A stretch of 64,000 nucleotides of DNA from an uncultured Algibacter sp. (GTDB lineage Bacteria > Bacteroidota > Bacteroidia > Flavobacteriales > Flavobacteriaceae): contig NZ_CANLGU010000007.1 of assembly GCF_947490405.1 (NCBI RefSeq), forward strand, positions 124,001-188,000, read 5' to 3'. Under the pieces are notes generated by a model. The model saw only the letters and a program-made list of their open reading frames with translations. It ran no database searches and had not been told where the DNA came from. Numbering within the stretch: position 1 is the first letter of the stretch; every line of letters begins with the position of its first letter. Positions 41,946 to 51,473 of the stretch are shown piece after piece. The position numbers and the translations under genes are program-made.

Positions 41946-43745
41946 ATGGCTAATATTAAAAACATTGCAATTATTGCGCACGTAGATCATGGTAAAACGA
42001 CTTTGGTTGATAAAATTATGTACCACTGTCAGTTATTTCGTGAAAATGAAAATACAGGTGATTTAATTCTAGATAATAATGATTTAGAGCGTGAAAGAGG
42101 TATAACCATTACATCTAAAAACGTTTCTGTAATTTATAAAGACACAAAAATTAATATTATTGATACCCCTGGTCACGCCGATTTTGGTGGAGAAGTGGAG
42201 CGTGTGCTTAATATGGCTGATGGTGTTTTGTTATTAGTTGATGCTTTTGAAGGCCCAATGCCACAGACACGTTTTGTTTTACAGAAAGCCATTGATTTAG
42301 GTTTAAAGCCTTGTGTGGTTGTAAATAAAGTGGATAAAGAAAATTGCACACCAGATGAGGTACATGAAAAGGTGTTTGATTTAATGTTTGAATTGGGTGC
42401 TGAAGAGTGGCAATTAGATTTTCCAACGGTTTATGGTTCTGCGAAAAACAATTGGATGAGTGATGATTGGCAGAATGAAACTGAAAATATAGAGCCTTTA
42501 TTGGATATGGTTATTGAGCATATTCCAGAACCTAAAATTGAAGAAGGCACTACACAAATGTTAATTACCTCGTTAGACTTTTCTTCTTTTACAGGACGAA
42601 TAGCAATTGGACGTTTAACACGAGGTGAGCTTAAAGTTGGTCAAAATATTTCTTTAGTAAAGCGCGATGGAAGTATTGTTAAGTCTAAAATTAAGGAGTT
42701 GCATACTTTTGAAGGTTTAGGTAGAAAAAAAGTAGAAGAGGTACAGGCAGGCGATATTTGTGCCATTGTTGGTTTAGAAGGTTTTGAAATTGGAGATACT
42801 GTTGCTGATTGGGAAGCCCCAGAAGGTTTAAAAACAATAGCTATTGATGAGCCTACTATGAGTATGTTGTTTACTATTAACGATTCGCCTTTCTTTGGGA
42901 AGGATGGTAAATACGTTACCTCTAGACATATTAAAGATAGATTAACTAAGGAGTTAGAAAAAAACTTAGCACTTAAAGTTGAAGAAACAGATAGTGCTGA
43001 TAAGTTTATGGTTTTTGGGCGTGGTGTATTACACTTATCTGTTTTAATAGAAACGATGCGTCGTGAAGGCTATGAATTGCAAATTGGACAGCCTCAAGTT
43101 ATCATCAAAGAAGTTGATGGTGTAAAATGCGAGCCAGTTGAAGAAATGACAATTGATTTACCAGAAACTGTTTCTGGTAAAGCTATTGAAATGGTAACGA
43201 TGCGAAAAGGTGAAATGCTTAGTATGGAAGCCAAAGGTGAGCGAATGGTTTGTGAATTTATTATCCCATCAAGAGGAATTATAGGTTTGCGTAACCAATT
43301 ACTAACTGCTACTGCTGGTGAAGCTATTATGGCACACCGTTTTAAAGAATATCAACCATTAAAAGGTGGTATTCCTGAACGTCAGAATGGATCTTTAGTA
43401 TCTATGGAAAAAGGGCAAGCTATTCCTTATTCTATTGATAAATTACAAGATAGAGGTAAGTTTTTTGTAGACCCAGGTGAAGATATTTATGAAGGACAGG
43501 TTATTGGTGAAAATTCTCGTGGTGATGATATGACGGTTAACGTTACAAAAACTAAAAAGTTAAGTAACGTACGTTCTTCTGGTGCTGATGATAAAGCTAA
43601 AATTGTTCCTGCAATTAAATTCTCTTTGGAAGAAGCGCTAGAATATATTCAAAAAGATGAGTATGTTGAGGTGACGCCAAACCACTTACGTTTGCGTAAA
43701 ATCTACTTAACAGAAGTAGAGCGTAAGCGAAATAAATCAATATAA
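41946..43745 (+). CDS. typA: Ribosome-associated GTPase TypA/BipA
   Basis: 599 residues of a translational GTPase. G1 AHVDHGKTT (about 11-19), switch I RERGITITSKN, G3 DTPGHADFGGEV, G4 NKVDKE and G5 SAK are intact, followed by EF-G-like domains II, III and V, and the TypA-specific C-terminal domain (ARLTK-type end HLRLRKIYLTEVERKR). It helps late 50S assembly and stress adaptation. It is followed after 1 nt by a small membrane protein gene. Confidence 0.96.
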   Translation: MANIKNIAIIAHVDHGKTTLVDKIMYHCQLFRENENTGDLILDNNDLERERGITITSKNVSVIYKDTKINIIDTPGHADFGGEVERVLNMADGVLLLVDAFEGPMPQTRFVLQKAIDLGLKPCVVVNKVDKENCTPDEVHEKVFDLMFELGAEEWQLDFPTVYGSAKNNWMSDDWQNETENIEPLLDMVIEHIPEPKIEEGTTQMLITSLDFSSFTGRIAIGRLTRGELKVGQNISLVKRDGSIVKSKIKELHTFEGLGRKKVEEVQAGDICAIVGLEGFEIGDTVADWEAPEGLKTIAIDEPTMSMLFTINDSPFFGKDGKYVTSRHIKDRLTKELEKNLALKVEETDSADKFMVFGRGVLHLSVLIETMRREGYELQIGQPQVIIKEVDGVKCEPVEEMTIDLPETVSGKAIEMVTMRKGEMLSMEAKGERMVCEFIIPSRGIIGLRNQLLTATAGEAIMAHRFKEYQPLKGGIPERQNGSLVSMEKGQAIPYSIDKLQDRGKFFVDPGEDIYEGQVIGENSRGDDMTVNVTKTKKLSNVRSSGADDKAKIVPAIKFSLEEALEYIQKDEYVEVTPNHLRLRKIYLTEVERKRNKSI

Positions 43746-43746
43746 A

Positions 43747-43977
43747 TTGGAGTTTTTAGGAATTTCATGGATAGAATGGACTGGGTATGCTGCTATGGCA
43801 ACAGTTCTTATCTCATTCCTAATGAAATCTGTAAATAAGTTACGAATAGTCAATGCTTTTGGGTGTTTATTATTTGTGGTTTATGGTATAGTACTTGAGC
43901 CTATTTCTAAGCCAATAATTATAACCAACGTTGCTATATTAGTAATAAACGTGTATTATATTTTAAAAAACAAATAA
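43747..43977 (+). CDS. YgjV-like small membrane protein
   Basis: 76 residues beginning with a TTG start. Three hydrophobic segments (WTGYAAMATVLISFLMKSV, INAFGCLLFVVYGIVL and ITNVAILVINVYYIL) match the small inner-membrane YgjV/PQ-loop-like family. It lies 1 nt after typA, so it is co-transcribed with it. Function unknown. Confidence 0.75.
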   Translation: MEFLGISWIEWTGYAAMATVLISFLMKSVNKLRIVNAFGCLLFVVYGIVLEPISKPIIITNVAILVINVYYILKNK

Positions 43978-44161
43978 ACGTATACTGATTTTAATCGGTG
44001 TAATTTCTTATAATTTTTGAAGCCAAATTAAGTGAGACATAAATCATTTTGTATATTTGAATGATTAGGCAGAATGTAATAAAATAAATAAATTCTTTTC
44101 AGCGTTTAAAGAAACAAATTAGTGTTACGAGGGAATAGTAGCCAATGGAAATTTATATTAA

Positions 44162-45463
44162 TTGAAAAAATTAATAAACTATATAAATAGTAAGGTTTTA
44201 GTTAAAATTACTTCTTTGCAAACCGCTTCCGTGTTAACCAGAGTACTAGCTGGTATACTAACATCCAAAGCTATCGCTATATTTATTGGGGCCGAGGGTT
44301 TAGCATTAATTGGTAATTTAAGAAACTTCGTTGGCTCTTTCCAAACTGTTGCCACCTTAGGATTGTATAAGGGTGTTGTTAAGTATGTTTCAGAATTCAA
44401 GGAAAACACAGTAAAGCTCAGTAAAACCTTATCTACAGTTTATTATGTAGGTTTTATTGCCACTATCACAGTGTCATTTTTTTGTTATTTCAAGTCCGAA
44501 TGGATTAACAATATCATTTTTCCAACATACAACGATTATGCTTATGTGATACGAATTTTTGCTATAGTATTGCCCTTTTATGCTTTAAATATGTTCACTT
44601 TCTCTATAATGAATGGGTTTTCAAAGTATAAAATTCTCATAATCATTAATATTATCGGTCAGATATTAAGTGTCGCTATTGCTCTACTTTTAATATATCA
44701 AAATAAGATTGATGGCGCTTTAATCTCTGTAGTAATAGCAGAATCATTAATATTCTTAATTACACTGGTTGGAATTATTAATAGAAAGAGTTTAATAAAG
44801 CATATAAAAGTTAGTCATGTTAGTTTAGAAATTTTGAAAAAACTAAGTCCATATTCATTAATGGCTTTTTTTTCGGCAGTTTTGTTACCTTTAGTTGCAA
44901 TAATAATAAGATCTTATATAATTGAAAATATAGGTTATAAGGATGCTGGTTTTTGGGAAGCTATGACAAGAATATCAAATTACTATTTGATGTTTGTAAG
45001 TTCTTTAATTGCTTTATATTTATTGCCACGATTTTCTGAAATAAGCAGTACCCGAGCATTTAAGAAAGAAGTTGTTAGTTTCTACAAAACAATAATTCCT
45101 GTTTTGTCAGTTGGATTATTGTTGATTTACTTGTTAAAGCACTACATTGTAGTTACCGTTTTTTCGAAAGAGTTTGAGCCTGTTGAAGATCTATTCTTGT
45201 TTCAGCTACTAGGGGATTTTATAAAAATATTATCTATTATTATTGCTTATCAGTTTTTGGCAAAAAAAATGTTTTGGCATTATATATTAACAGAGGCTTT
45301 TTTAATTATTATACTTTATACAACTAGTATCTATTTCATTGATATGTTAAATAATATCAAAGGTGCAGTTATAGCTCATTTTATAAGTTATGTGATGTAT
45401 TATGGGATTATTTTGCTAATTTTTAGCAGTTCTCTTTTTGGTGTAGAAAGTGAAGGGAATTAA
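44162..45463 (+). CDS. O-antigen/oligosaccharide flippase, Wzx-like (first of two)
   Basis: 433 residues, about 12-14 transmembrane helices, MATE/polysaccharide-transport superfamily. Conserved blocks include IFIGAEGLALIGNLRNF, LGLYKGVVKYVSEFK, FWEAMTRISNYYLMF and ALYLLPRFSEI. It flips undecaprenyl-linked oligosaccharides across the inner membrane. The frame opens with TTG. The gene has the same architecture and blocks as the next gene, and tandem duplication followed by divergence is likely. Confidence 0.9.
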   Translation: MKKLINYINSKVLVKITSLQTASVLTRVLAGILTSKAIAIFIGAEGLALIGNLRNFVGSFQTVATLGLYKGVVKYVSEFKENTVKLSKTLSTVYYVGFIATITVSFFCYFKSEWINNIIFPTYNDYAYVIRIFAIVLPFYALNMFTFSIMNGFSKYKILIIINIIGQILSVAIALLLIYQNKIDGALISVVIAESLIFLITLVGIINRKSLIKHIKVSHVSLEILKKLSPYSLMAFFSAVLLPLVAIIIRSYIIENIGYKDAGFWEAMTRISNYYLMFVSSLIALYLLPRFSEISSTRAFKKEVVSFYKTIIPVLSVGLLLIYLLKHYIVVTVFSKEFEPVEDLFLFQLLGDFIKILSIIIAYQFLAKKMFWHYILTEAFLIIILYTTSIYFIDMLNNIKGAVIAHFISYVMYYGIILLIFSSSLFGVESEGN

Positions 45464-45525
45464 AGTCCTTCTTCTTTTTTATATCTTGTGACATAGCCAA
45501 GACATTAATTAATTTTGAATTATTC

Positions 45526-46812
45526 TTGAAAACCCCAAATTTTATAAAAAATAATTTATTGCTCAAGGTAACATCTGTAAACACTGTTTTGGTAGTTGTT
45601 AGAATGTTCTTTTCATTAATCTCTCAGAAAGTTTTGGCTATTTTAATTGGTGCAGAAGGCATTGCCTTAATTGGTAACTTAAAGAATGTTAATCGCTTTT
45701 TTGAGCAATTTTCTATTTTAGGTACTTCAAATGGCTTAGTAAAGTACATTTCAGAGTGTAAGGACGACAAAAGGCAATTAAATAATTTATTCTCCACCGT
45801 TTTTGTTTTTTCAGCGATAGCTTCAATAGTATCGTTCATTACTTTATTTTTTTGGTCTAACACCTTAAGCGAAGCTATTTTTGGAATAGGTAAACAGTAT
45901 GGTTTTGTTTTTAAAATCTTAGCATTTACTATCCCTTTTATAGCTATTAACGGTATTTTATACGCTTTGCTAAATGGCTTGTCGGCATATAAGTTATTTT
46001 CTAAAATGGGTTTGATAATTATAGTATTAAGTACTTTTTTAATTGTTTTTCTTACCTATAAATTTGGTATAATAGGAAGTTTAATTGCTATAAGTAGCGT
46101 TCCTTTACTACAATTTATAATTTACATTATTTTTAGTAAAGGAATCTATAATAATTTTATTGACTTAAAACGAATAAAACTCAATTTAAGTTTTAAAAAC
46201 CAACTGTTGTCCTATAGTTTAATGACTATTATTGTTATATTTTTTAGTAATGTAATAGATATTGCGATAAGACACTTAATTGAAGAAAAACAAAGTATTG
46301 TTGAAGCAGGTAATTGGACAGCTATGACTTCTATTTCAAGAATATATATGCAGTTCACAGCAGCAATTTTTCCATTATACATATTGCCTATGTATTCAAA
46401 AATTTCAAATACACTTGATTTTAGAAAAGAAATTATCAAAATTTATAAAATGTTATTACCGCTTCTTGTGGTAGGCATGCTTATAGTTTTTGTTTTTAGA
46501 GTATATATCATTAAAGCACTATATACGAATGAGTTTTTGGGGATGTCTAGCCTATTTAAATGGCAGTTATTGGGTGATTTAGTAAAATTTATAGCTATTG
46601 TTCTATCTTATCAGTTTATAGCAAAAAGGCAAATAGGGTATTTTATTTCTACTGAGTTATTATCTGTTTTATTGTTTTATTGTTTTTCAGTTTATTTTAT
46701 AGATATTTACGGAACAGATGGTGTTGTTCTAGCTCATTTTATTAGGTATGTTGTGTTTTTTATTGTGGTGCTTATTATCTTGAGGGATAAATTATTTGCT
46801 AAGATTTTGTAG
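45526..46812 (+). CDS. O-antigen/oligosaccharide flippase, Wzx-like (second of two)
   Basis: 428 residues, again with 12-14 helices. It shares blocks with the preceding gene: ILIGAEGIALIGNLKNV, LGTSNGLVKYISECK, WTAMTSISRIYMQF, PLYILPMYSKI, LFKWQLLGDLVKFIAIVLSYQF. TTG start. Two flippases in a row suggest two distinct lipid-linked substrates, or one degenerate copy; both frames are intact. Confidence 0.9.
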   Translation: MKTPNFIKNNLLLKVTSVNTVLVVVRMFFSLISQKVLAILIGAEGIALIGNLKNVNRFFEQFSILGTSNGLVKYISECKDDKRQLNNLFSTVFVFSAIASIVSFITLFFWSNTLSEAIFGIGKQYGFVFKILAFTIPFIAINGILYALLNGLSAYKLFSKMGLIIIVLSTFLIVFLTYKFGIIGSLIAISSVPLLQFIIYIIFSKGIYNNFIDLKRIKLNLSFKNQLLSYSLMTIIVIFFSNVIDIAIRHLIEEKQSIVEAGNWTAMTSISRIYMQFTAAIFPLYILPMYSKISNTLDFRKEIIKIYKMLLPLLVVGMLIVFVFRVYIIKALYTNEFLGMSSLFKWQLLGDLVKFIAIVLSYQFIAKRQIGYFISTELLSVLLFYCFSVYFIDIYGTDGVVLAHFIRYVVFFIVVLIILRDKLFAKIL

Positions 46813-46841
46813 ACTGATATTGGACAAGTCAAAATATTAAT

Positions 46842-48437
46842 ATGAAAGTTTTTAATAATGTTTTATCTAAATATCTCTTAGTTTTATCTCTAGCATTTCT
46901 ATTTGATCTTTTTTTTAATGAAATATCAAAAAGTATTTTTTTAAACTTAATTGAGAATATCCTATTCACTATAATTTTTATTAGTATTCATTATTTCATT
47001 GCTAGTAAGGCTATAAATAAAAGAATATTTGTTCCCTTCTTTTTGGTGTTTTGTTTAATAATTTTTATTGAAACCGTATATTATTATTTGTTTCAAACAA
47101 CTTTCAATTCGTCTACTGTCTTTGTAATTTTAGATTCAAATTCTAGTGAAAGTATAGAATTTATAGATTTTTATATAGATAGATCAATAATAGTATTTGG
47201 AGTAATTGTTTTATTGATAATTATCCATACATATTTCAATTTAAAGCAGGTTGCTTTTTCAAAATTTAAAATCAATAAAATAAAGATATTTGGTCTAATT
47301 GTAGTGATTTTTTCGTTTTTGAAATTTTCTGAATTAATAATCTATAATTTGCCCTACATGGTAGTAAGAGCAAGTATTCAATATTATAAAGAAGGAAAGA
47401 AGTTAGGTGAATATGCAAATGATAAGTATGGAAATTTTAAAAACGTTCATAGAAAATGGTCAAGTAACGATCAAGAAATTTATATCATTATCATTGGAGA
47501 AGCTACATCACGTTTGCATTTTGGATTATATGATTATTACAGGGATACAACACCTTTACTAGGAGAAATAGAGGATGAATTACTAATATATAATGACGTT
47601 ATAAGTCCAGAAACATATACTATTGCTAGTTTAACAAAAGCTTTAACTTTAGGTAATTATGAAAATCCAAATGCTAAGTATGATGGCTCTATTTTACAAC
47701 TCTTAAATCAGGCAAATTTTAAAACCTATTGGATTTCAAATCAAAAGCCCATAGGAGTTAATGACTCGCATATTACAAAAATAGGGCTAGGTGCTAAAAA
47801 AGCAATTTTTTTGAATATAAAGCATTCAAAAGAAAAAACTCTTTTTGATGGAAGCTTAGTTGAAAAAATGAACGAAGTTTTATTAGAAGAGGGGGACAAA
47901 AAAATTATTTTTTTACATACATTAGGAGCACATGTTAATTATGCTTATAGATATCCAGATAATTTTAAGTTTTTTAATAATCAAATCCCAAGAAGTAAAT
48001 TCAATGAGGATTATATTTATGAACAGATAAATGCTTACGATAATGCCATTAGGTATTCAGATTATATTATTAGAACTGTTATTGAAACAATTAGAAAACA
48101 TAATGTTATTAGTTTCGTATTATATTTTTCAGACCATGGTGAAGAGGTATATGATGAAATAGCATTTTCAGGACATTTTAGGGATGAAAACTTGACTAAA
48201 AATATTTATGAGATTCCTATGGTTTTATGGTGTTCTAAAAAGTATCAAAATAAAAGCGAAGTATCTCTAAATTTAGATTCTAAGTTTATGATTGATGATA
48301 TTTTTCATGGAATTGCAGATTTAACAGGGGTAAATGCGAATAGGGTTGATTCTACTCGGAGTATTTTTAATAAATATTTTAAAGATAGAAAGCGAATTAT
48401 AAGAGACACTATAGATTACGACAACTTTTTAAATTAA
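46842..48437 (+). CDS. EptA-like phosphoethanolamine transferase (sulfatase superfamily)
   Basis: 531 residues. Five N-terminal transmembrane helices (to about residue 175) precede an alkaline-phosphatase-fold domain with IIIIGEATSRLHFGLYDYYR, the Thr nucleophile in SPETYTIASLTKAL, IIFLHTLGAHVNYAYRYPDN and the metal-site ending YFSDHGEEVYDE. Relatives transfer phosphoethanolamine to lipid A or core sugars. In this glycan locus it probably decorates the surface glycan. Confidence 0.88.
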   Translation: MKVFNNVLSKYLLVLSLAFLFDLFFNEISKSIFLNLIENILFTIIFISIHYFIASKAINKRIFVPFFLVFCLIIFIETVYYYLFQTTFNSSTVFVILDSNSSESIEFIDFYIDRSIIVFGVIVLLIIIHTYFNLKQVAFSKFKINKIKIFGLIVVIFSFLKFSELIIYNLPYMVVRASIQYYKEGKKLGEYANDKYGNFKNVHRKWSSNDQEIYIIIIGEATSRLHFGLYDYYRDTTPLLGEIEDELLIYNDVISPETYTIASLTKALTLGNYENPNAKYDGSILQLLNQANFKTYWISNQKPIGVNDSHITKIGLGAKKAIFLNIKHSKEKTLFDGSLVEKMNEVLLEEGDKKIIFLHTLGAHVNYAYRYPDNFKFFNNQIPRSKFNEDYIYEQINAYDNAIRYSDYIIRTVIETIRKHNVISFVLYFSDHGEEVYDEIAFSGHFRDENLTKNIYEIPMVLWCSKKYQNKSEVSLNLDSKFMIDDIFHGIADLTGVNANRVDSTRSIFNKYFKDRKRIIRDTIDYDNFLN

Positions 48438-48446
48438 TATTTAAGT

Positions 48447-49517
48447 ATGAAAAAGGTTTGTGTAGTTGGTACTTCGTTGGGTAAAGGAGGAGCAGAAAGG
48501 TCAACTGCAATGCTCTCGAAAATACTTTTTGATCTTCGTTATGAAGTATACATAGTAATTACTAAAAGCGATATAGATTATAAATATGCGGGCAATTTAT
48601 TTGATTTAGAGAGAGAATATGGTGGAGGTTTAACAAGTTTTAAGAAATTTAAAATATTAAGATCTTTTTTCAAACATCATAATTTCGATATAATTATTGA
48701 TAATCGAACTAGACCTAGTTTTCTTAAAGAGTATATTTTATATAATTATATTTTTCTTGCAAAAAGGAAAATTTCATTAGTAAGAAGCTTTTATTTAAAA
48801 AGATACTTTCCTAGTAGTAAGATACTATCTAAATTAATTTATAATAGAAATACTACTCTAGTTGCTGTCAGTAAAGAGATTATGAGATCAATAAAGATAA
48901 ATTATAATTTACAAAATGTTAGGCAAATATATAATCCAGTTGATATCAATATAACAGAAGCCAGAACAACTGAACATTTTGACATTGATGGTAAATTTAT
49001 TTTGTGGTATGGACGAATAGAAAACAATGTTAAGAATTTTGACCTTTTACTAAATGCATATAAGAAATCTATTTTACTCACTAAAAATATTAAGCTTTGT
49101 ATAATTGGTCAAGGCAAAGATGTTGAATTATTACATGAAAAAATAAATAGTTTAGAACTAAAAGACAGAGTCTATTATGTACCATTTTTAAAAAACCCAT
49201 TTCCTTATGTTAAAAGAGCAATTTATACAACATTAACTAGTTACTATGAGGGGTTTCCAAGAGTTTTAATTGAGTCCTTAAGTTATGGCACTCCTGTTAT
49301 TTCGGTAAATTGTAAATCAGGGCCAAATGAGATTATCCAGAATGAATACAACGGGCTTTTAGTTGAAAACCATAATGTATCTGCATTAGCAAATGCTTTT
49401 GATAGAATGATTGAAGATAATATCCTTTATTTAAAATGTAAAAATAATGCTAAAACTAGTGTAGAAAAATTTTCTATAGAAAATATTACCAAAGATTGGC
49501 GTGAGTTATTGATTTAA
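48447..49517 (+). CDS. Glycosyltransferase family 4 protein
   Basis: 356 residues, GT-B fold. The N-terminal domain starts VCVVGTSLGKGGAERSTAML. The C-terminal donor domain has KFILWYGRIENNVKNFDLLL, LCIIGQGKDVELL, and the nucleotide-sugar motif SYYEGFPRVLIESLSYGTPVI with CKSGPNEII. It follows the EptA-like gene by 9 nt. The sugar is not predictable. Confidence 0.92.
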   Translation: MKKVCVVGTSLGKGGAERSTAMLSKILFDLRYEVYIVITKSDIDYKYAGNLFDLEREYGGGLTSFKKFKILRSFFKHHNFDIIIDNRTRPSFLKEYILYNYIFLAKRKISLVRSFYLKRYFPSSKILSKLIYNRNTTLVAVSKEIMRSIKINYNLQNVRQIYNPVDINITEARTTEHFDIDGKFILWYGRIENNVKNFDLLLNAYKKSILLTKNIKLCIIGQGKDVELLHEKINSLELKDRVYYVPFLKNPFPYVKRAIYTTLTSYYEGFPRVLIESLSYGTPVISVNCKSGPNEIIQNEYNGLLVENHNVSALANAFDRMIEDNILYLKCKNNAKTSVEKFSIENITKDWRELLI

Positions 49518-49583
49518 TGGATTCACTTAGTCTTTTTTAAACCCATCCATTAAGTTTCATTTGGTATAAGAAAAAGTTACACT

Positions 49584-50522
49584 CTATTTATAAGCACTCA
49601 AATAAAACCCTGTTTTTTTTAGTATATTGTGTAATCCTTTTGCTATAAGTAATAAGAATTTTGGTGAATTTATGAGTAACTTTTGTTTGAAATTTAAATT
49701 ACCATAATTAATTTCCTTTTTTACCTTATTATAAATTTGGTTTTCATCGTTCAATAAACATCTAATAGCAAGTGCATATCTGTTAACATCCAAATAGACT
49801 TTTAATGATGAGTTATTTTTTTCATCTTCTTTATAGCTGTTAATAAATTCGTAACGAATGTCATTATACTCATTTTTAGATAGACTCTCTTCAACATACA
49901 ATTTATAAGACATAGTTATGCAAGGGTTAAATGAAACAGGATATTTTAAAGCCATTTTAATCCACAAGTCTAAATCTTGAGCTGTTTTTAATGATGTATT
50001 AAAACTACCAACACTTTTAAATTTCTCTTTTTCAAATGCAACTGCCGAAGTCCATGCGACAGATTGTGTTATACTAGCCATAAAAAAGTCTTTAACAATC
50101 AAGCATTCTTTATTAAAACGGAAGTTCAAATTAGCAGGCCGTGTAAGGCTTTTAGAATAAAAAATCTCATAATTATTACAATAAAGTCCGGCATTAGGGA
50201 AAAATAATATCTGTCTTTTGAGCTCAAATAAGTGGTTTTTAGACCATAAATCATCAGCATCTAATAATGCAATATAATTTCCTTTTGAGTTTTCAATACC
50301 ATTATTTCTAGCTACAGAAACTCCTTGGTTTAACTGTTTTAGAATTCTTATTTTAGAATTTTTATAGTTTGATACAATTTTAAAACTATTGTCCGTACTT
50401 CCATCATCGACAATTATAAGTTCGAAGTCTTGTAAATCTTGGTTAAGAACACTTTTTATGGTCTTTTCTATAAAAGCTTCCTTATTATAAAGTGGTATTA
50501 CAACAGAAAAGAAAGGAGTCAT
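49584..50522 (-). CDS. Glycosyltransferase family 2 protein
   Basis: 312 residues, GT-A fold. VVIPLYNKEAFIEKTIKSVL and IIVDDGSTDNS begin the nucleotide-binding domain, RNNGIENSKGNYIALLDADDLW supplies the DxD motif, and WTSAVAFEKEKF and QDLDLWIKMAL follow. It overlaps the other GT2 gene by 4 nt (ATGA) and is transcribed against the GT4 gene. Confidence 0.93.
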   Translation of the reverse strand: MTPFFSVVIPLYNKEAFIEKTIKSVLNQDLQDFELIIVDDGSTDNSFKIVSNYKNSKIRILKQLNQGVSVARNNGIENSKGNYIALLDADDLWSKNHLFELKRQILFFPNAGLYCNNYEIFYSKSLTRPANLNFRFNKECLIVKDFFMASITQSVAWTSAVAFEKEKFKSVGSFNTSLKTAQDLDLWIKMALKYPVSFNPCITMSYKLYVEESLSKNEYNDIRYEFINSYKEDEKNNSSLKVYLDVNRYALAIRCLLNDENQIYNKVKKEINYGNLNFKQKLLINSPKFLLLIAKGLHNILKKTGFYLSAYK

Positions 50523-51373
50523 TGTTTTGTTTTAATTAGACAAAAATAACCTAATCTATAAAAATCATAAAGAAAAATAGAAGGGTATGATGAATTAAAA
50601 TTCTTTAATAATGCTGGTTTAAAAAAAACAAAAATTTTAGCCACTAAAAAACTCAATCTCAATTTGTGCAATACTGAATAAATTTCCGAAATAATATATT
50701 TATTTGAATTTATTTTTTTGTCTTGAATTAAAACAATTAGGTTTCTTATTGCATCTTCAGTTTTTTTTATGAATCTATTAGCATCATCATCTGCATTATG
50801 TGTAACAGGATTGTTAATGAATAGAATTTCTGTTTTTTTATCAGCTAATTCTGAAAAAAAAAGAACATCTTCACATCCATATTTTTTTAGTGTTTCATCA
50901 AATGGATTTGAAAAGAAAATATCTTTATTTATCATAAAATTAGAAGAACACAAAGTTTTAAACTCTCGTTTTTTTGTATATAACCATCTTAATTTATAAG
51001 GTTTTTTGGGAGGGTTTTCAAGTTGCGTCATGCCTCCACAAACTACATTTTTGTTTTTAAAAGTCAGATATCTATTGATTAGATTGTTATGTTTTGGAAA
51101 CGTACCGGCATCAATAAAAATAAGGAGGTTGTACTGTGCTTTTTTAGCCAATAAATTTCTTATTGCACTTCTGCCAATATTAGTTTTTAAGGATTCAAAA
51201 GTGCAATTATTTAAGTTATTGATAGATTTATTTTTGCTATTACTTGCTGATAATGATCCATCATCAATGACCAAAATCTCATAGGTTATACCGCAATCAA
51301 TTACTTGTTTGGAAAGTTCTTCTACTAGAGGTGTAACATTGTAGTTGAAAGTGGGAATTAAAATAGAAAGCAT
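50519..51373 (-). CDS. Glycosyltransferase family 2 protein
   Basis: 284 residues. LSILIPTFNYNVTPLVEELS, ILVIDDGS, NIGRSAIRNLLAKKAQYNLLIFIDAG and the acceptor region FDETLKKYGCEDVLFF (ED motif) mark an inverting GT2 enzyme. The stop overlaps the start of the next GT2 gene, so both are translationally coupled. Base composition is very AT-rich, as in much of this locus. Confidence 0.92.
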   Translation of the reverse strand: MLSILIPTFNYNVTPLVEELSKQVIDCGITYEILVIDDGSLSASNSKNKSINNLNNCTFESLKTNIGRSAIRNLLAKKAQYNLLIFIDAGTFPKHNNLINRYLTFKNKNVVCGGMTQLENPPKKPYKLRWLYTKKREFKTLCSSNFMINKDIFFSNPFDETLKKYGCEDVLFFSELADKKTEILFINNPVTHNADDDANRFIKKTEDAIRNLIVLIQDKKINSNKYIISEIYSVLHKLRLSFLVAKIFVFFKPALLKNFNSSYPSIFLYDFYRLGYFCLIKTKQ

Positions 51374-51473
51374 TACAGGCTTAAATAAAACTCAAAAATA
51401 CAGTTTTAAGTTGAATATTTCCTTTTTATTTAAATAGATAAAGTTTAAATTGCATTAACTATATCTAGTACTC

